64,000 nt of DNA from Pseudodesulfovibrio thermohalotolerans (GCF_021353295.2 NZ_CP120635.1:3308501-3372500); one strand, 5' to 3'. Counted from the stretch's first letter, positions 37,016-45,654 are shown. Numbers and translations: made by a program. Notes: a model not told the origin generated them from the sequence alone.

Positions 37016-38335
37016 TTAGCGCTGGTGGCGCTTGCGGAATTCGTTGATATCGCGGTCCCAACCACCTTCGACGTCTTCGGCTTTCCAGAAGATGTAGGGG
37101 TTGTGGCGAGGTTCCTGAACCTGGCGGGCGTCAACGGGAACGCCGGCGGCGTCGATCAGGGCAGCCATGCCCAGACGCTTCATGGTCTCGCCGATACGCT
37201 CACGGTTCTTACCTTCTTCCATCCACCAATCCCAAATGTTCTCGATGAGGTCCTTGATGGCCTGGTAGTCGTCGTCCTTGTTCACTTCCATGAACGGAAC
37301 GAGCAGGGAACCCATCTGGGGACCGTCGAGGATCGGGGCCTTGGCGCCGCACAGAACCGAGCAGCCGCGTTCGTCACCGACTTTCAGGGCGCGAGGCATG
37401 GTGTTGATGCAGTGCATGCAACGGACGCATTCCTTGTGGTCGATGGCCAGCTTGCCATCTTCGTAGGAGATGCAGTTGGACGGGCACAGGTCAACGACTT
37501 CCTTCTGGATGTCGAACGCACCCCAATCACGACCAGCGTGGGCGCCGGCGTTGGGAGCGATTTCGCCGCCGACGTAGGCGGCAACGGCTTCCTGATCGAC
37601 CTTGATCGGATCCTTCCAGGTACCGATGAAGGACAGGTCGGAACGGGCGATGGCGGCAACGCAGCCATTGGGGCAGCCGTCGAACTTGAATTTGAACTTA
37701 TAGGGGAACGCCGGACGGTGGAGTTCGTCCTGGTATTCCTGGGTCAGGTTGTAGCACAGCTCCTGGGTGTCGTAGCAGGCGTACTCACAGCGGGACATGC
37801 CGAGGCAGGTAGCGGGGGTACGCAGGTTGGAGCCGGAACCGCCGAGGTCGATTTCCAGGTCATGGGTCAGTTCCCAGAAGATTTCCTCCAGCTGCGGAGT
37901 GGTGGTGCCCAGGAACACGATGTCGCCGGTGGCGCCGTGCATGTTGGTCAGACCGGAACCGCGAAGTTCCCAGATCTTGATCAGATTGCGCAGCAGCTCG
38001 GTGTTGTACCACTTGCCGTTGGGCTGAGCCACGCGGACGGTGTGGAAGTGAGCGACGCCGGGGAACATCTGGGGCTGGTCACAGTAACGGCCGATAACGC
38101 CGCCGCCGTAACCGAAAACGCCGACGATGCCGCCATGTTTCCAGTGAGTTTCGCCGTCGGTGTACGACATTTCGAGGACACCCAGCAAATCATCGGGACA
38201 ATCGACGGGGATCTGGTAATCCAGACCCTTCTCGTTCTTGGCTCGAGCGTCGGCCTCCTGTTTAATGTCGGATACGAAGCTGGGCCACGGGCCGCTTTCC
38301 AGCTGATCCAACAGAGGAGTTTTGTGTTTCGCCAT
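37016..38335 (-). CDS. dsrA: Dissimilatory sulfite reductase alpha subunit
   Basis: A 439-residue alpha subunit. C177, C183, C221 and C225 form the siroheme-coupled cluster site, and the ferredoxin insert holds C284, C288, C303, C306 and C309. The start at 38335 (MAKHKTPLLDQLE) has GGAGG eight bases upstream; the open frame extends five codons further but without a ribosome site. It is the promoter-proximal gene of dsrABD(-cbiA). Marks the organism as a sulfate or sulfite reducer. Confidence 0.98.
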   Translation of the reverse strand: MAKHKTPLLDQLESGPWPSFVSDIKQEADARAKNEKGLDYQIPVDCPDDLLGVLEMSYTDGETHWKHGGIVGVFGYGGGVIGRYCDQPQMFPGVAHFHTVRVAQPNGKWYNTELLRNLIKIWELRGSGLTNMHGATGDIVFLGTTTPQLEEIFWELTHDLEIDLGGSGSNLRTPATCLGMSRCEYACYDTQELCYNLTQEYQDELHRPAFPYKFKFKFDGCPNGCVAAIARSDLSFIGTWKDPIKVDQEAVAAYVGGEIAPNAGAHAGRDWGAFDIQKEVVDLCPSNCISYEDGKLAIDHKECVRCMHCINTMPRALKVGDERGCSVLCGAKAPILDGPQMGSLLVPFMEVNKDDDYQAIKDLIENIWDWWMEEGKNRERIGETMKRLGMAALIDAAGVPVDARQVQEPRHNPYIFWKAEDVEGGWDRDINEFRKRHQR

Positions 38336-38711
38336 TCCCTTAACCTCCATAGTTTGATTAAGATGTTGCCATCAACCATTATTGCGCCCGGGCCGGCAAA
38401 TGGTGAAAAAATCACCTGAAGCCAGAACGCCTTTTCCTACGTAACGCAACTACCTGGAATAACGGCAATTGCGCCAATATTCACAAGGTATGCAGGGCTG
38501 ACAATGTACTGAACCCTTCGGTTTTCTGTCAACCGAAATATCCAAGAACCCATTGTCAATCCTCAGCTTGCGGACTCAATGGACTACCTGATTCAGGGGG
38601 TGTTCGCCACCCCGACCTTGCCTTCGCGGCCGAGCCGGAGTATCGGTCCCTTGGACAGGATATTGACCGCCATAACCGTTACAGCAAAAGGGTCTAAGGA
38701 GCAACACAAAC
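38336..38711. other. Divergent control region of dsrA and the YkgJ-type gene
   Basis: A 376-bp gene-free stretch. It holds the dsrA promoter and an about 160-nt dsrA leader. GGTGA-AAAAA-TCACC at 38402-38416 is a small inverted repeat inside the leader. Nothing else was recognised. Confidence 0.6.
38503..38532 (-). promoter_or_regulatory. Sigma-70 promoter of dsrABD
   Basis: On the minus strand TTGACA (38527-38532) and TACATT (38503-38508) are 18 bp apart. A perfect -35 box suits strong, constitutive dsr expression. Confidence 0.7.
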
Positions 38712-39380
38712 TTGCAGATTCAAAACACTAACGCCCCCCGCTGCCGCCGCTGCGGACAGTGCTGCCGCAAAGGCGGCCCGGCCCTCCACGTTCAGGACCT
38801 GCCGCTCCTTCAGGACGGCTCCATCCCGCTGGCCGACGTTGTCACCTTGCGCGCCGGTGAATGGGTATACGACCAACCCGCGCAACAAGTCATGCCGCTC
38901 TCTTCCGAGATGCTCAAGATCAAGGGACGCGACGGAACCTGGACTTGCCTCTACCTGAGTCCCGAAAGCAACACTTGCGCCATCTACGCCACCCGTCCTG
39001 CCGAGTGCGAAGCGCTGTTCTGCGAAGACGTGGCCCCGCTGCGGGCCATGTACGAGGAGGAGCGGCTCACACGCGCCGACCTGCTCCCCGAAGGACACCC
39101 CCTGCTCGAACTCATGGCCGAACACGACCGGCGGTGCGATCCCCGGCGCATGGAAGAGCTGGCCAAGGCGGCCCGCGAAGGCGACGGCCAGGCGGGCGAA
39201 GAGCTCAAGGAGATGGTCGTATATGATATTGAAATGCGTCGCCTCGTTCCGCAGAAATCCGGCATGTCGGCGGAACTGAACGACTTTTTCTTCGGCAGGC
39301 CCCTGCACGTGCTCCTCGGCGGCATGAGCGTCAAGGTCTACCACTCGGGCGACACGGTCCGCTTCAACTTTCAAGCTTAG
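38712..39380 (+). CDS. YkgJ-family cysteine-cluster protein
   Basis: A 222-residue protein of the zinc/iron-chelating cluster family. The N-terminal CRRCGQCCRKGG has C11, C14, C17 and C18, and further cysteines (C77, C86 and C98 region, ATRPAECEALFCED) complete the YkgJ pattern. The start is TTG with AAGGAG ten bases away, longer than usual; no ATG exists before residue 61. It overlaps no other gene and forms an operon with the next small gene. Function is unknown. Confidence 0.78.
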   Translation: MQIQNTNAPRCRRCGQCCRKGGPALHVQDLPLLQDGSIPLADVVTLRAGEWVYDQPAQQVMPLSSEMLKIKGRDGTWTCLYLSPESNTCAIYATRPAECEALFCEDVAPLRAMYEEERLTRADLLPEGHPLLELMAEHDRRCDPRRMEELAKAAREGDGQAGEELKEMVVYDIEMRRLVPQKSGMSAELNDFFFGRPLHVLLGGMSVKVYHSGDTVRFNFQA

Positions 39381-39391
39381 GAGGACACGCC

Positions 39392-39646
39392 ATGAAAGAC
39401 GAACTCGGCGTATACTACACCCCGTCCCTGCAACACCCCGAAGTGCGCATGTATGTGCGCGACAACCAGGGCGAGATAGAATTCCGCCTCTACAACCCCG
39501 ACGAACCCATCATCTGGGAAAAGCACCAGTGGGTCCCCTACCAGGCCATTGAAGCCGCCGCCGTCATGTTCCGCGAGAAGAACACCGATCGCAACCCGCT
39601 GGCACTCTACGACCTCGACATCGCCCGCAAACTTCTCGAAGATTAG
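39392..39646 (+). CDS. Small conserved-looking hypothetical protein
   Basis: An 84-residue protein without membrane or metal motifs. It is rich in aromatic and charged residues (VYYTPSLQHPEVRMYVRDNQ, WEKHQWVPYQAIEAAAVMF). AGGAGG precedes the ATG and it is 11 bp behind the YkgJ-type gene, so they are co-transcribed. No function assigned. Confidence 0.7.
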   Translation: MKDELGVYYTPSLQHPEVRMYVRDNQGEIEFRLYNPDEPIIWEKHQWVPYQAIEAAAVMFREKNTDRNPLALYDLDIARKLLED

Positions 39647-39685
39647 CGCCCTCGGCAACTTGATTCGAACACCCGCAACCCCACG

Positions 39686-39715
39686 CCGCCCGGACCCTCC
39701 GGGCGGTTTTCTTTT
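39686..39715 (+). terminator. Rho-independent terminator
   Basis: CCGCCCGGA/TCCGGGCGG stem with a 3-nt loop and TTTTCTTTT. Confidence 0.88.
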
Positions 39716-39986
39716 GCTAAATGGGAATTTTTCCCAGAAAGGAGGAAGCAACAACAGGAGCTTCCCCTATTGTCTTCATGGTGAAAGTGTGAGTGTATGA
39801 CACCGTTCATTGAGAACAATTGTTTTCCCGGCAATCCCCGCCGGGAACTCCCCCCGAAAGGCTCCAATCACCGCCATGGAGCCTTTCTTTTTGCCTGTTG
39901 TCACATGCCGCCATGAACGATCGGGCGCGCAGGCTCTCCCCCGCAAAGGCCCGCCGTCCGCCGCAAACGGCCCCATCAGCGGGAAC
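39716..39986. other. Gene-free region with a second terminator hairpin
   Basis: GAACAATTGTTTTC-like symmetry near 39811, a CCCGG...CCGGG hairpin at 39829-39846 and AAAGGCTCC/GGAGCCTTT (39857-39865/39878-39886) followed by CTTTTTG. The last is a plus-strand terminator with no gene before it, so a short unannotated transcript is possible. Confidence 0.4.
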
Positions 39987-40421
39987 CTACGCTCCCGCCG
40001 CACGGGCGCAATCGCGGCACAAGCCCTCAAGAACAAGGTCCACATGGCTAACGAGTAGGCCAAGGGAGTCGGCCACGGCGGACTCGTCGAACCGGATGGC
40101 CTCGTTGGCGATGCATTGAATCCGCCCGCAGCCGGTGCAATGGAAATGGCTGTGCGCTCGTCCCACGCAATAATGCTGTGCCCGCTCGCCCGAACTGATT
40201 CGATTGATCGCGCCCTTCTCCGCCAACAGGTCGAGAATGCGGTAGACCGTGACCCGGTTGAGCTTGTGTTCGCGCAGGACCTCGGCGAGGACCTCTCCGG
40301 CGGTCACCGGGCCATGCCCCGCGGCCACGGCGGACACAACCATGATACGATTGAGGGTCGGCTCCAGGCCCGCCCGTTCGAGCAGTTCCCGAGCGGCCTC
40401 GGCAGAATCGAGCAGCGTCAT
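39987..40421 (-). CDS. Fur-family regulator, probably Zur
   Basis: A 144-residue regulator. The winged-helix domain has HKLNRVTVYRILDLLAEKGAI. HFHCTGCGRIQC (C95, C98) and CRDC (C135, C138) form the structural zinc site. It is 21 bp downstream of a ZnuA-type gene on the same strand, which favours zinc (Zur) rather than iron sensing. A TGCAAC-N3-GTTGCA operator upstream of that gene is a candidate target. Confidence 0.88.
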   Translation of the reverse strand: MTLLDSAEAARELLERAGLEPTLNRIMVVSAVAAGHGPVTAGEVLAEVLREHKLNRVTVYRILDLLAEKGAINRISSGERAQHYCVGRAHSHFHCTGCGRIQCIANEAIRFDESAVADSLGLLVSHVDLVLEGLCRDCARAAGA

Positions 40422-40442
40422 GACGGCCTCCTGGACATCGCG

Positions 40443-41411
40443 TCAGCTCAAAGCGCGTCCGAACGCCTCGGCCGCGTGCAGCAGGTTGCCCTTCCAGTCC
40501 TCGGCCAGCGGATCGAGGGGAAGGACCCGTGCGTTCAGCTCGGAGGCGATTACCTCTGCGCTCCGCTTGGAGAACTGGGGCTGGACAAAAACCACGGTCA
40601 CCCCGAGCTCCCGCCCGTGCTCGATGATTTCGGCCAGATGCCTGGGGCTCGGCTCGTTGCCGCCCGCCTCGATGGCCACCTGCGTCAGGCCGTACCGCTG
40701 GGCGAAGTATCCCCAGGAGGGATGAAAGACCATGAAGGCGCGCTTTCCCACCGGGATGGCCGCCATGGCCTCGGCGATGGTCGCGTCCAGCTTGTCGAGC
40801 TCATTCAGAAACGCCGCCAGGTTCGCCTCGTATTCGGTCTTGTGAGCCGGATCGGCCCGAACCAGCCCGTCGCAGGTGTTTCGCGCTATGGTCTTGACCC
40901 GCACGGGATCGAGCCAGATATGCGGGTCGAGAATCCCGTGGTCATGTTCATCCGAGTGCGCGGCCGCATGATCGTGCCCCTCGTGCTCGGCCTCATCATG
41001 ATGGTGCTCGGCCTCATCATGATGGTGCTCGGCCTCGTCATGATGGTGCTCGATCATGGGGATCTTGTCCACGCCCTCCTGGGTGCGGACCACCAGCATG
41101 TCCCTGTTCGCCCCCTTCAATTTGGGCAGCCAGACGTCTTCCAGATTGATGCCGATGGCGAAATAGACCTGCGCCTTGGCCAGGGCGGCCATTTGCCGGG
41201 GAGTGGGCTCGTACATGTGCGGGTTGGCCCCGGGCTGAACCAGCACACTCACATCCGTCAACTCCCCGCCGATGCGCTCCACGAAATACTTCTGCGGCAG
41301 GATGGACACGAACGCCCGCACCTTGCCCGCCGCCGACGCGGGACCGGCCCAGGCCAAGGTCAACCCGAGCGCGACCAGAAACACCTTTTTCACCATATCG
41401 GAAACCGCCAT
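40443..41411 (-). CDS. znuA: ZnuA-type zinc-binding lipoprotein-family substrate-binding protein
   Basis: A 322-residue periplasmic cluster 9 binding protein with an ordinary Sec signal peptide (cleavage after ASA, about residue 27), no lipobox. Metal ligands include H65 and H164. The loop 122-158 is very rich in His, Glu and Asp, made partly of three EHHHDEA repeats, which is typical of zinc scavenging. The start at 41411 has GGAGG five bases upstream; 55 codons of open frame before it are unsupported. No permease or ATPase gene is nearby. Confidence 0.9.
   Translation of the reverse strand: MAVSDMVKKVFLVALGLTLAWAGPASAAGKVRAFVSILPQKYFVERIGGELTDVSVLVQPGANPHMYEPTPRQMAALAKAQVYFAIGINLEDVWLPKLKGANRDMLVVRTQEGVDKIPMIEHHHDEAEHHHDEAEHHHDEAEHEGHDHAAAHSDEHDHGILDPHIWLDPVRVKTIARNTCDGLVRADPAHKTEYEANLAAFLNELDKLDATIAEAMAAIPVGKRAFMVFHPSWGYFAQRYGLTQVAIEAGGNEPSPRHLAEIIEHGRELGVTVVFVQPQFSKRSAEVIASELNARVLPLDPLAEDWKGNLLHAAEAFGRALS
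40983..41045 (-). repeat. Three 21-bp tandem repeats encoding the His-rich loop
   Basis: Units at 40983-41003, 41004-41024 and 41025-41045 are near-identical (one base differs), and a fourth partial unit follows. Each encodes one EHHHDEA segment. Copy number could vary between strains by slippage. Confidence 0.85.
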
Positions 41412-41461
41412 GACACCCTCCATGGGTTGAAGTCTCGCCTTGCCCGATTCGAGCAAGACAA

Positions 41462-41484
41462 TTGCATGGTGCAACTTGGTTGCA
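41462..41484. promoter_or_regulatory. Candidate Zur operator
   Basis: TGCAAC-TTG-GTTGCA (41470-41484) overlaps TTGCA-TGG-TGCAA (41462-41474), about 50 bp upstream of znuA. Overlapping palindromes of this kind suit a Fur-family dimer. The assignment rests on position and the adjacent regulator. Confidence 0.6.
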
Positions 41485-41538
41485 TCGCTGTCAACAGCCT
41501 TGCGGCACTTGCTCCGCTTCTCACCTTGCGAAAGGAGC

Positions 41539-41575
41539 GCGGCCCGGACCGGGAGATTCCCCGGACCGGGCCGCA
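41539..41575 (-). terminator. GC-rich hairpin after the GlcG-like gene
   Basis: CGGCCCGG...CCGGGCCG arms with an inner GGG/CCC pair. No U-run; efficiency uncertain. Confidence 0.45.
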
Positions 41576-41602
41576 CAGTGTTCGGATTAGCAGAAACGGA
41601 AG

Positions 41603-42097
41603 CTACTTGATGACCGCCGCCCCGGCCATAGCCACACTTTCGTCTTCGTCCACGGTGCCGCCGGACACGCCGATGGCTCCTATGATGACGTTGTTTTTGT
41701 CGACGAGCAACACGCCGCCCGCGAACAGGATCAGGCCGTCATTGCTGACCTCGATACTGTAAAGTGACTCGCCGGGCTGGGATGCGGCACCCAGGGTCCG
41801 GGTGGACATATTGAAGTACCGGGCCGTCACGGCCTTCTTGATGGAGATGTCGATGCTGCCGAGAAACGCGTCTTCCTGGCGATAGAACGCCTTGAGATTG
41901 CCGCCCGCGTCCACGATGGCGATATTCATGGGCACCTTGATTTCCTCGGCTTTCTTCAACGCGGCCTGAAGTATCGTCTGCGCCTGGACCAAAGTGACAT
42001 CCCCGGGGAGGGTCTTGACGGGCCCCTCGGCAAAGGCGGGCACGGAAAAGAGCGCGACGGCGAAAACGAGAAACGCGGAAAACATGATTTTTCGCAT
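41603..42097 (-). CDS. GlcG/HbpS-family exported protein
   Basis: A 164-residue protein with a Sec signal peptide (cleavage after AFA, about residue 23). AALKKAEEIKVPMNIAIVDAGGNLKAFYRQEDA and IGAIGVSGGTVDEDE are the GlcG/HbpS (DUF336) motifs. Relatives bind heme or cobalamin-like ligands, or act with sensor kinases. AGGAGG precedes the ATG at 42097. A periplasmic ligand-binding role is likely but unproven. Confidence 0.87.
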   Translation of the reverse strand: MRKIMFSAFLVFAVALFSVPAFAEGPVKTLPGDVTLVQAQTILQAALKKAEEIKVPMNIAIVDAGGNLKAFYRQEDAFLGSIDISIKKAVTARYFNMSTRTLGAASQPGESLYSIEVSNDGLILFAGGVLLVDKNNVIIGAIGVSGGTVDEDESVAMAGAAVIK

Positions 42098-42463
42098 AAA
42101 ATCCTCCTTGCTGTACGAATCGCCGCCCGGACTTTTCGACTCCCCTGCGGAACCAAAGGCAATGGGCGGCAAATTATTTTACAAATTACACCCATGAAAA
42201 CAGCAAGGCAACAAATCGATAAATAAAAACGTCACCTCCATCGGACACTACATGATGGCGAATCGGGCAATGCTTTCATGCACCGCTCCGGTATATTACA
42301 TAAACAAAAATCCGCCTGTTGTTTTTGACATATTCTTCTGCCGGAAGGTTTGCTTTAAGCCGGGGAGTGCATATATTGAAAATCAGGATTCAATCGCCTT
42401 CGAAAGCGGGGTTGAGTCGATCTCGCGGCTGAAAGGCAACATTCAGACAAGGAGAGATACCAC
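42098..42463. other. Divergent gap before the amidase gene
   Basis: A 366-bp stretch without gene. TTTTTGACATATTC near 42325 supplies a perfect -35 (TTGACA) for the plus strand but the -10 (TTTGCT at 18 bp) is weak. Confidence 0.5.
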
Positions 42464-43753
42464 ATGGCCAGTAAGACAGTGTTCGTAAACCAATTCACCA
42501 ACGGTATCCTCGGCCCCGACGAGTCCATGCTCGGCCCCGTTGAAGACGGCGGCGTCATCATAGCCAACACCGCTCCGGGCTGCTGGGGGCCCATGCTCAC
42601 CCCGGCCATCCGCGGCGGCCACGAAGTGACCCGGCCCGTACAGGTCGAGGGAGCCGAGCCTGGCGACTCCATCGCCATCCGCATCCTGTCCATCAACGTG
42701 ACCTCCCGTTGCACCGCTTCGGGCAACGACACCACGTTCGCCGACCGATTCCTGGGCGACCCCTATGTTGCGGGCAAATGCCCCCAGTGCGGCACGTTGT
42801 ACGAGGAGACCTGCGTGGAAGGCACCGGCCCCGAGTGCGTCAAATGCGCAAAATGCGGCGCTCCGGCGGCTCCTTTCGCCTTTACCAACGGCTACACCAT
42901 CGCCTTCAACGACAAAGGCACCTTGGGCGTGACCCTGAACAAGGAAGCCGCGCAAAAGGCTGCCGACGACGCCCGGGAAAACATGTGCATCCCGGATAAT
43001 TCCATCCAGAACCCGGTGGTGGCCATGGCCCCCAGCGACCTTCCGGGACTGGTCGCCAGAATGATTCCCTTTGTGGGCCAACTGGGTGTCGTGCCCGTGC
43101 GGAACACCCCGGACTCCCACAACGCCCGCGACCTGGGCTCCTTCCTGGTGGATGCGCCGCACGAATACGGCATCACCCAGGAGCAACTGGACGATGTGAC
43201 CGACGGCCACATGGACATCAACCGCGTGCGCGCGGGCGCTGTGCTGATCGCCCCGGTGCGCGTGCCCGGAGGCGGCGTATACGTGGGCGACATGCACGCC
43301 ATGCAGGGCGACGGCGAGATCGCGGGCCATACGGCCGACGTATCCGGCGTCGTCACCATGCAGGTGTCCGTGCTCAAGGGCGTCACCTGCGGCGGCCCCA
43401 TCATCCTGCCCGTGTACGACGACCTTCCGCTCCTGGCCCGCCCCCTGAACGACGAGGAAAAGCATCAGGCCATGCTGGAGGCCGAGAAATGGGGCGTCGC
43501 CCTGGAAGAATCGGCCCCCATCTCCTTTGTCGGCTCCGGGCCGACCCTGAACGACGCCACCAGCAACGCCCTGACCAGGGCCGCCGAATTCCTGGACTGC
43601 ACGGTCCCGGAGGTCATGAACCGCGCCACCATCACCGGCAACATCCAGATCGGCCGCGCCCCCGGCACCGTCACAGCCACCTTCCTGGCCCCGACCGCCA
43701 AACTACGCGAAAAAGGCGTCTACGACCTCATCCGCACCCAATACGGCCTGTAA
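42464..43753 (+). CDS. Acetamidase/formamidase family enzyme with zinc-ribbon insert
   Basis: A 429-residue FmdA/AmdA hydrolase (short-chain amide to acid plus ammonia). GDSIAIRILSINVTS, GDMHAMQGDGEIAGHTADVSG and the C-terminal ARAPGTVTATFLAP-like region are family features. Residues about 105-133 carry CPQC, C117, C125, C128 and C131 (CVKCAKCG), a zinc-ribbon-like insertion. AAGGAG precedes the ATG. Stand-alone unit with own terminator. Substrate is not defined. Confidence 0.88.
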   Translation: MASKTVFVNQFTNGILGPDESMLGPVEDGGVIIANTAPGCWGPMLTPAIRGGHEVTRPVQVEGAEPGDSIAIRILSINVTSRCTASGNDTTFADRFLGDPYVAGKCPQCGTLYEETCVEGTGPECVKCAKCGAPAAPFAFTNGYTIAFNDKGTLGVTLNKEAAQKAADDARENMCIPDNSIQNPVVAMAPSDLPGLVARMIPFVGQLGVVPVRNTPDSHNARDLGSFLVDAPHEYGITQEQLDDVTDGHMDINRVRAGAVLIAPVRVPGGGVYVGDMHAMQGDGEIAGHTADVSGVVTMQVSVLKGVTCGGPIILPVYDDLPLLARPLNDEEKHQAMLEAEKWGVALEESAPISFVGSGPTLNDATSNALTRAAEFLDCTVPEVMNRATITGNIQIGRAPGTVTATFLAPTAKLREKGVYDLIRTQYGL

Positions 43754-43788
43754 TCCCAGAGCCAAACCACGCAACCCCTAAAAAACAT

Positions 43789-43825
43789 GCGGCGTTTCGC
43801 TGGAGAGCGAAACGCCGCTTTTTTT
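43789..43825 (+). terminator. Rho-independent terminator after the amidase gene
   Basis: Perfect 13-bp stem with GGAG loop and seven T residues. Confidence 0.92.
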
Positions 43826-43900
43826 GTAGAGCATCCCTCACGCCTGTTTCCCTTGGAAAAAGTCCATGAGATACCGCCCTCCTGCCGAGGTGCTCCCCCC

Positions 43901-43936
43901 GAAAAAAACAAAAGAGCCCCGAACAAAAGGGGCTCT
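43901..43936 (-). terminator. Orphan minus-strand terminator, probable original end of tRNA-Leu
   Basis: AGAGCCCC/GGGGCTCT with an 8-nt loop. On the minus strand it is followed by TTTTGTTTTTTTC. No minus-strand gene precedes it nearby; the nearest is the tRNA-Leu at 48.9 kb, separated by the island. Confidence 0.7.
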
Positions 43937-43972
43937 CCATACGGTCGCGAATTTAATCGGCCTAAAATTTGG

Positions 43973-43984
43973 CAGGGGAGGGAC
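43973..43984 (+). repeat. Candidate attachment repeat, left
   Basis: CAGGGGAGGGAC, identical to 48918-48929 inside the tRNA-Leu T-arm/acceptor region and in the same orientation. Confidence 0.6.
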
Positions 43985-44176
43985 GTGAATATGTAACATA
44001 ACCCATTGCTTTAACTTAAGTAATTAAATTCGATCTCAAAATCTACGCACAAACCTACTCACAATGTCGAACGCACATTAAGGTCGCACACGACAAGTTC
44101 CCAATTCATGAACTTTTCCTGTTGACTTTTTTTGGGAACCAACTATGTTCTGAACAGGAGGCAGCAAGAGACAGAC

Positions 44177-44470
44177 ATGAGAATAATCAGTCGGGCGACA
44201 CTACGCGAGTATGGGGACAGCCACGCTGACGCAAAAGATGCGCTTGACTCTTGGTTCCATGAAGTTCGCAAAGAGGACTGGAAAACTTGGACCGACATTA
44301 AAGCCAAGTACCCTTCTGCTTCCCCGCTAGGCAATGACAGATACGTTTTTAACATCAAAGGAAACACCTACAGGATTATTGTCGTAATAAATTTTGTTGC
44401 TAAGATTATTTATATTCGCTTTGTCGGCACTCATGCTGAGTACGACAAAATTGATGCAGAGAAGGTGTAA
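44177..44470 (+). CDS. HigB-family toxin (mRNA interferase)
   Basis: A 97-residue RelE/HigB-superfamily toxin. MRIISRATLREYGDSHADAK, a central FNIKGNTYRIIVVI strand pair and YIRFVGTHAEYDKIDAEKV are the family pattern; such proteins cleave mRNA on the ribosome. A start at 44177 fits the family N-terminus. The antitoxin gene begins 2 bp after the stop, so the toxin is encoded first, as in higBA. Confidence 0.88.
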   Translation: MRIISRATLREYGDSHADAKDALDSWFHEVRKEDWKTWTDIKAKYPSASPLGNDRYVFNIKGNTYRIIVVINFVAKIIYIRFVGTHAEYDKIDAEKV

Positions 44471-44472
44471 TT

Positions 44473-45648
44473 ATGATGAAGCTGATCAAAACTAAGCAGG
44501 ATCACGAGTTGGCCCTTAAGCGTATTGAGACGCTCCTTGCAGACAGTTCTTCCCAGGAAGCAATGGATGAACTCGAACTGCTTGCACACCTTGTCGACCA
44601 ATACGAAGAGAAGGAATTCCCGATCGACTTCCCCTCCCCTGTTGCTGCAATCAAGTTCCGCATGGACCAACTCGGTCTCAAGCAAAAAGATTTAGTCTCT
44701 TACATTGGGAGCAAGAGCAAGGTCTCTGAGGTGCTGAACGAAAAGCGTCCCCTTACCCTTGAGATGATGAGAAAGCTGAATAGCGGGCTAGGCATCCCCG
44801 CCGAAACACTTCTTCAAAGTCCAAAAGCAGAATTTCCAAAAACATACACTGACTTGAATTGGGAGCAATTTCCGCTTCGAGAATTAGTTAAAAGAGGGGT
44901 TGTTGAAGCGAAGCATATAAAAGAACGTGCCGAGGAGGCTATGAGAGGCCTCATCCATGCTGCGGGCTCTCCCCAACTTGCAAATGCCTGTCTTAGACAG
45001 GGCTCTTGGAATGGCAAAACAGCAGACTGTTACGCAACTCTTGCCTGGGAACTAATTGTTCGAGCTCGCGCTCGTGAAGTTGAGCTTAGCACAAAATACA
45101 GACATGGCTCTTTCACCGAAGCACACATGGAAAAGCTCGCCCACTTAAGCATATACACAGATGGACCCAAACTAGCCGTCGAATATCTCGCCAGATATGG
45201 GATAATCCTTTTAACTGAGCCTGCAATAAAGGGGACTTACCTTGATGGTATAGCTCTTCTATTAGAAGACGGGACACCTGTCGTTGGATTGACCCTCAGA
45301 TTAGATCGAATTGACTATTTCTGGTTTACCCTAATGCATGAACTAGCTCATATCATCAAACACTTAACGCCTGAGCAATCTTCAATTATCGACTTCAAAG
45401 ATGGATCTTCAGCAAAAGACACTGAGGACGAAGCCAATACAATTGCCTCCAACGCCCTAATCCCTGCTGAACTCTGGACTAACAGCAAAGCAAAGCAACG
45501 TGGCAGCAAAGTTGGAGTTCTGGAGCTTGCAGAACAACTGGAAATTCACGAAGCAATCGTAGCAGGAAGAGTCCGAAAAGAAAGAAACAACTATCGCGTC
45601 CTTTCTGGATTGGTTGGGCAAAAGCAGATTCGCAAGTTGTTTTGGTAA
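44473..45648 (+). CDS. HigA-type antitoxin fused to an ImmA/IrrE metallopeptidase
   Basis: A 391-residue two-part protein. Residues 1-115 match a HigA antitoxin: a helical toxin-binding leader (IKTKQDHELALKRIE) and a helix-turn-helix (LGLKQKDLVSYIGSKSKVSEVL). Residues about 220-340 resemble ImmA/IrrE zinc peptidases, with MHELAHIIKH (HELAH at 289-293). The linked protease might turn over the antitoxin itself or respond to a signal. A ribosome site AAGG precedes the ATG. Confidence 0.85.
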   Translation: MMKLIKTKQDHELALKRIETLLADSSSQEAMDELELLAHLVDQYEEKEFPIDFPSPVAAIKFRMDQLGLKQKDLVSYIGSKSKVSEVLNEKRPLTLEMMRKLNSGLGIPAETLLQSPKAEFPKTYTDLNWEQFPLRELVKRGVVEAKHIKERAEEAMRGLIHAAGSPQLANACLRQGSWNGKTADCYATLAWELIVRARAREVELSTKYRHGSFTEAHMEKLAHLSIYTDGPKLAVEYLARYGIILLTEPAIKGTYLDGIALLLEDGTPVVGLTLRLDRIDYFWFTLMHELAHIIKHLTPEQSSIIDFKDGSSAKDTEDEANTIASNALIPAELWTNSKAKQRGSKVGVLELAEQLEIHEAIVAGRVRKERNNYRVLSGLVGQKQIRKLFW

Positions 45649-45654
45649 ATAAAG

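Noticed and set aside
35918..38419. An 833-residue frame opposite dsrA/dsrB
   Set aside because: Same reason; dsrAB are unmistakable.
40983..41045. 21-bp repeats as a CRISPR array
   Set aside because: No spacers; they are tandem in-frame repeats inside znuA.
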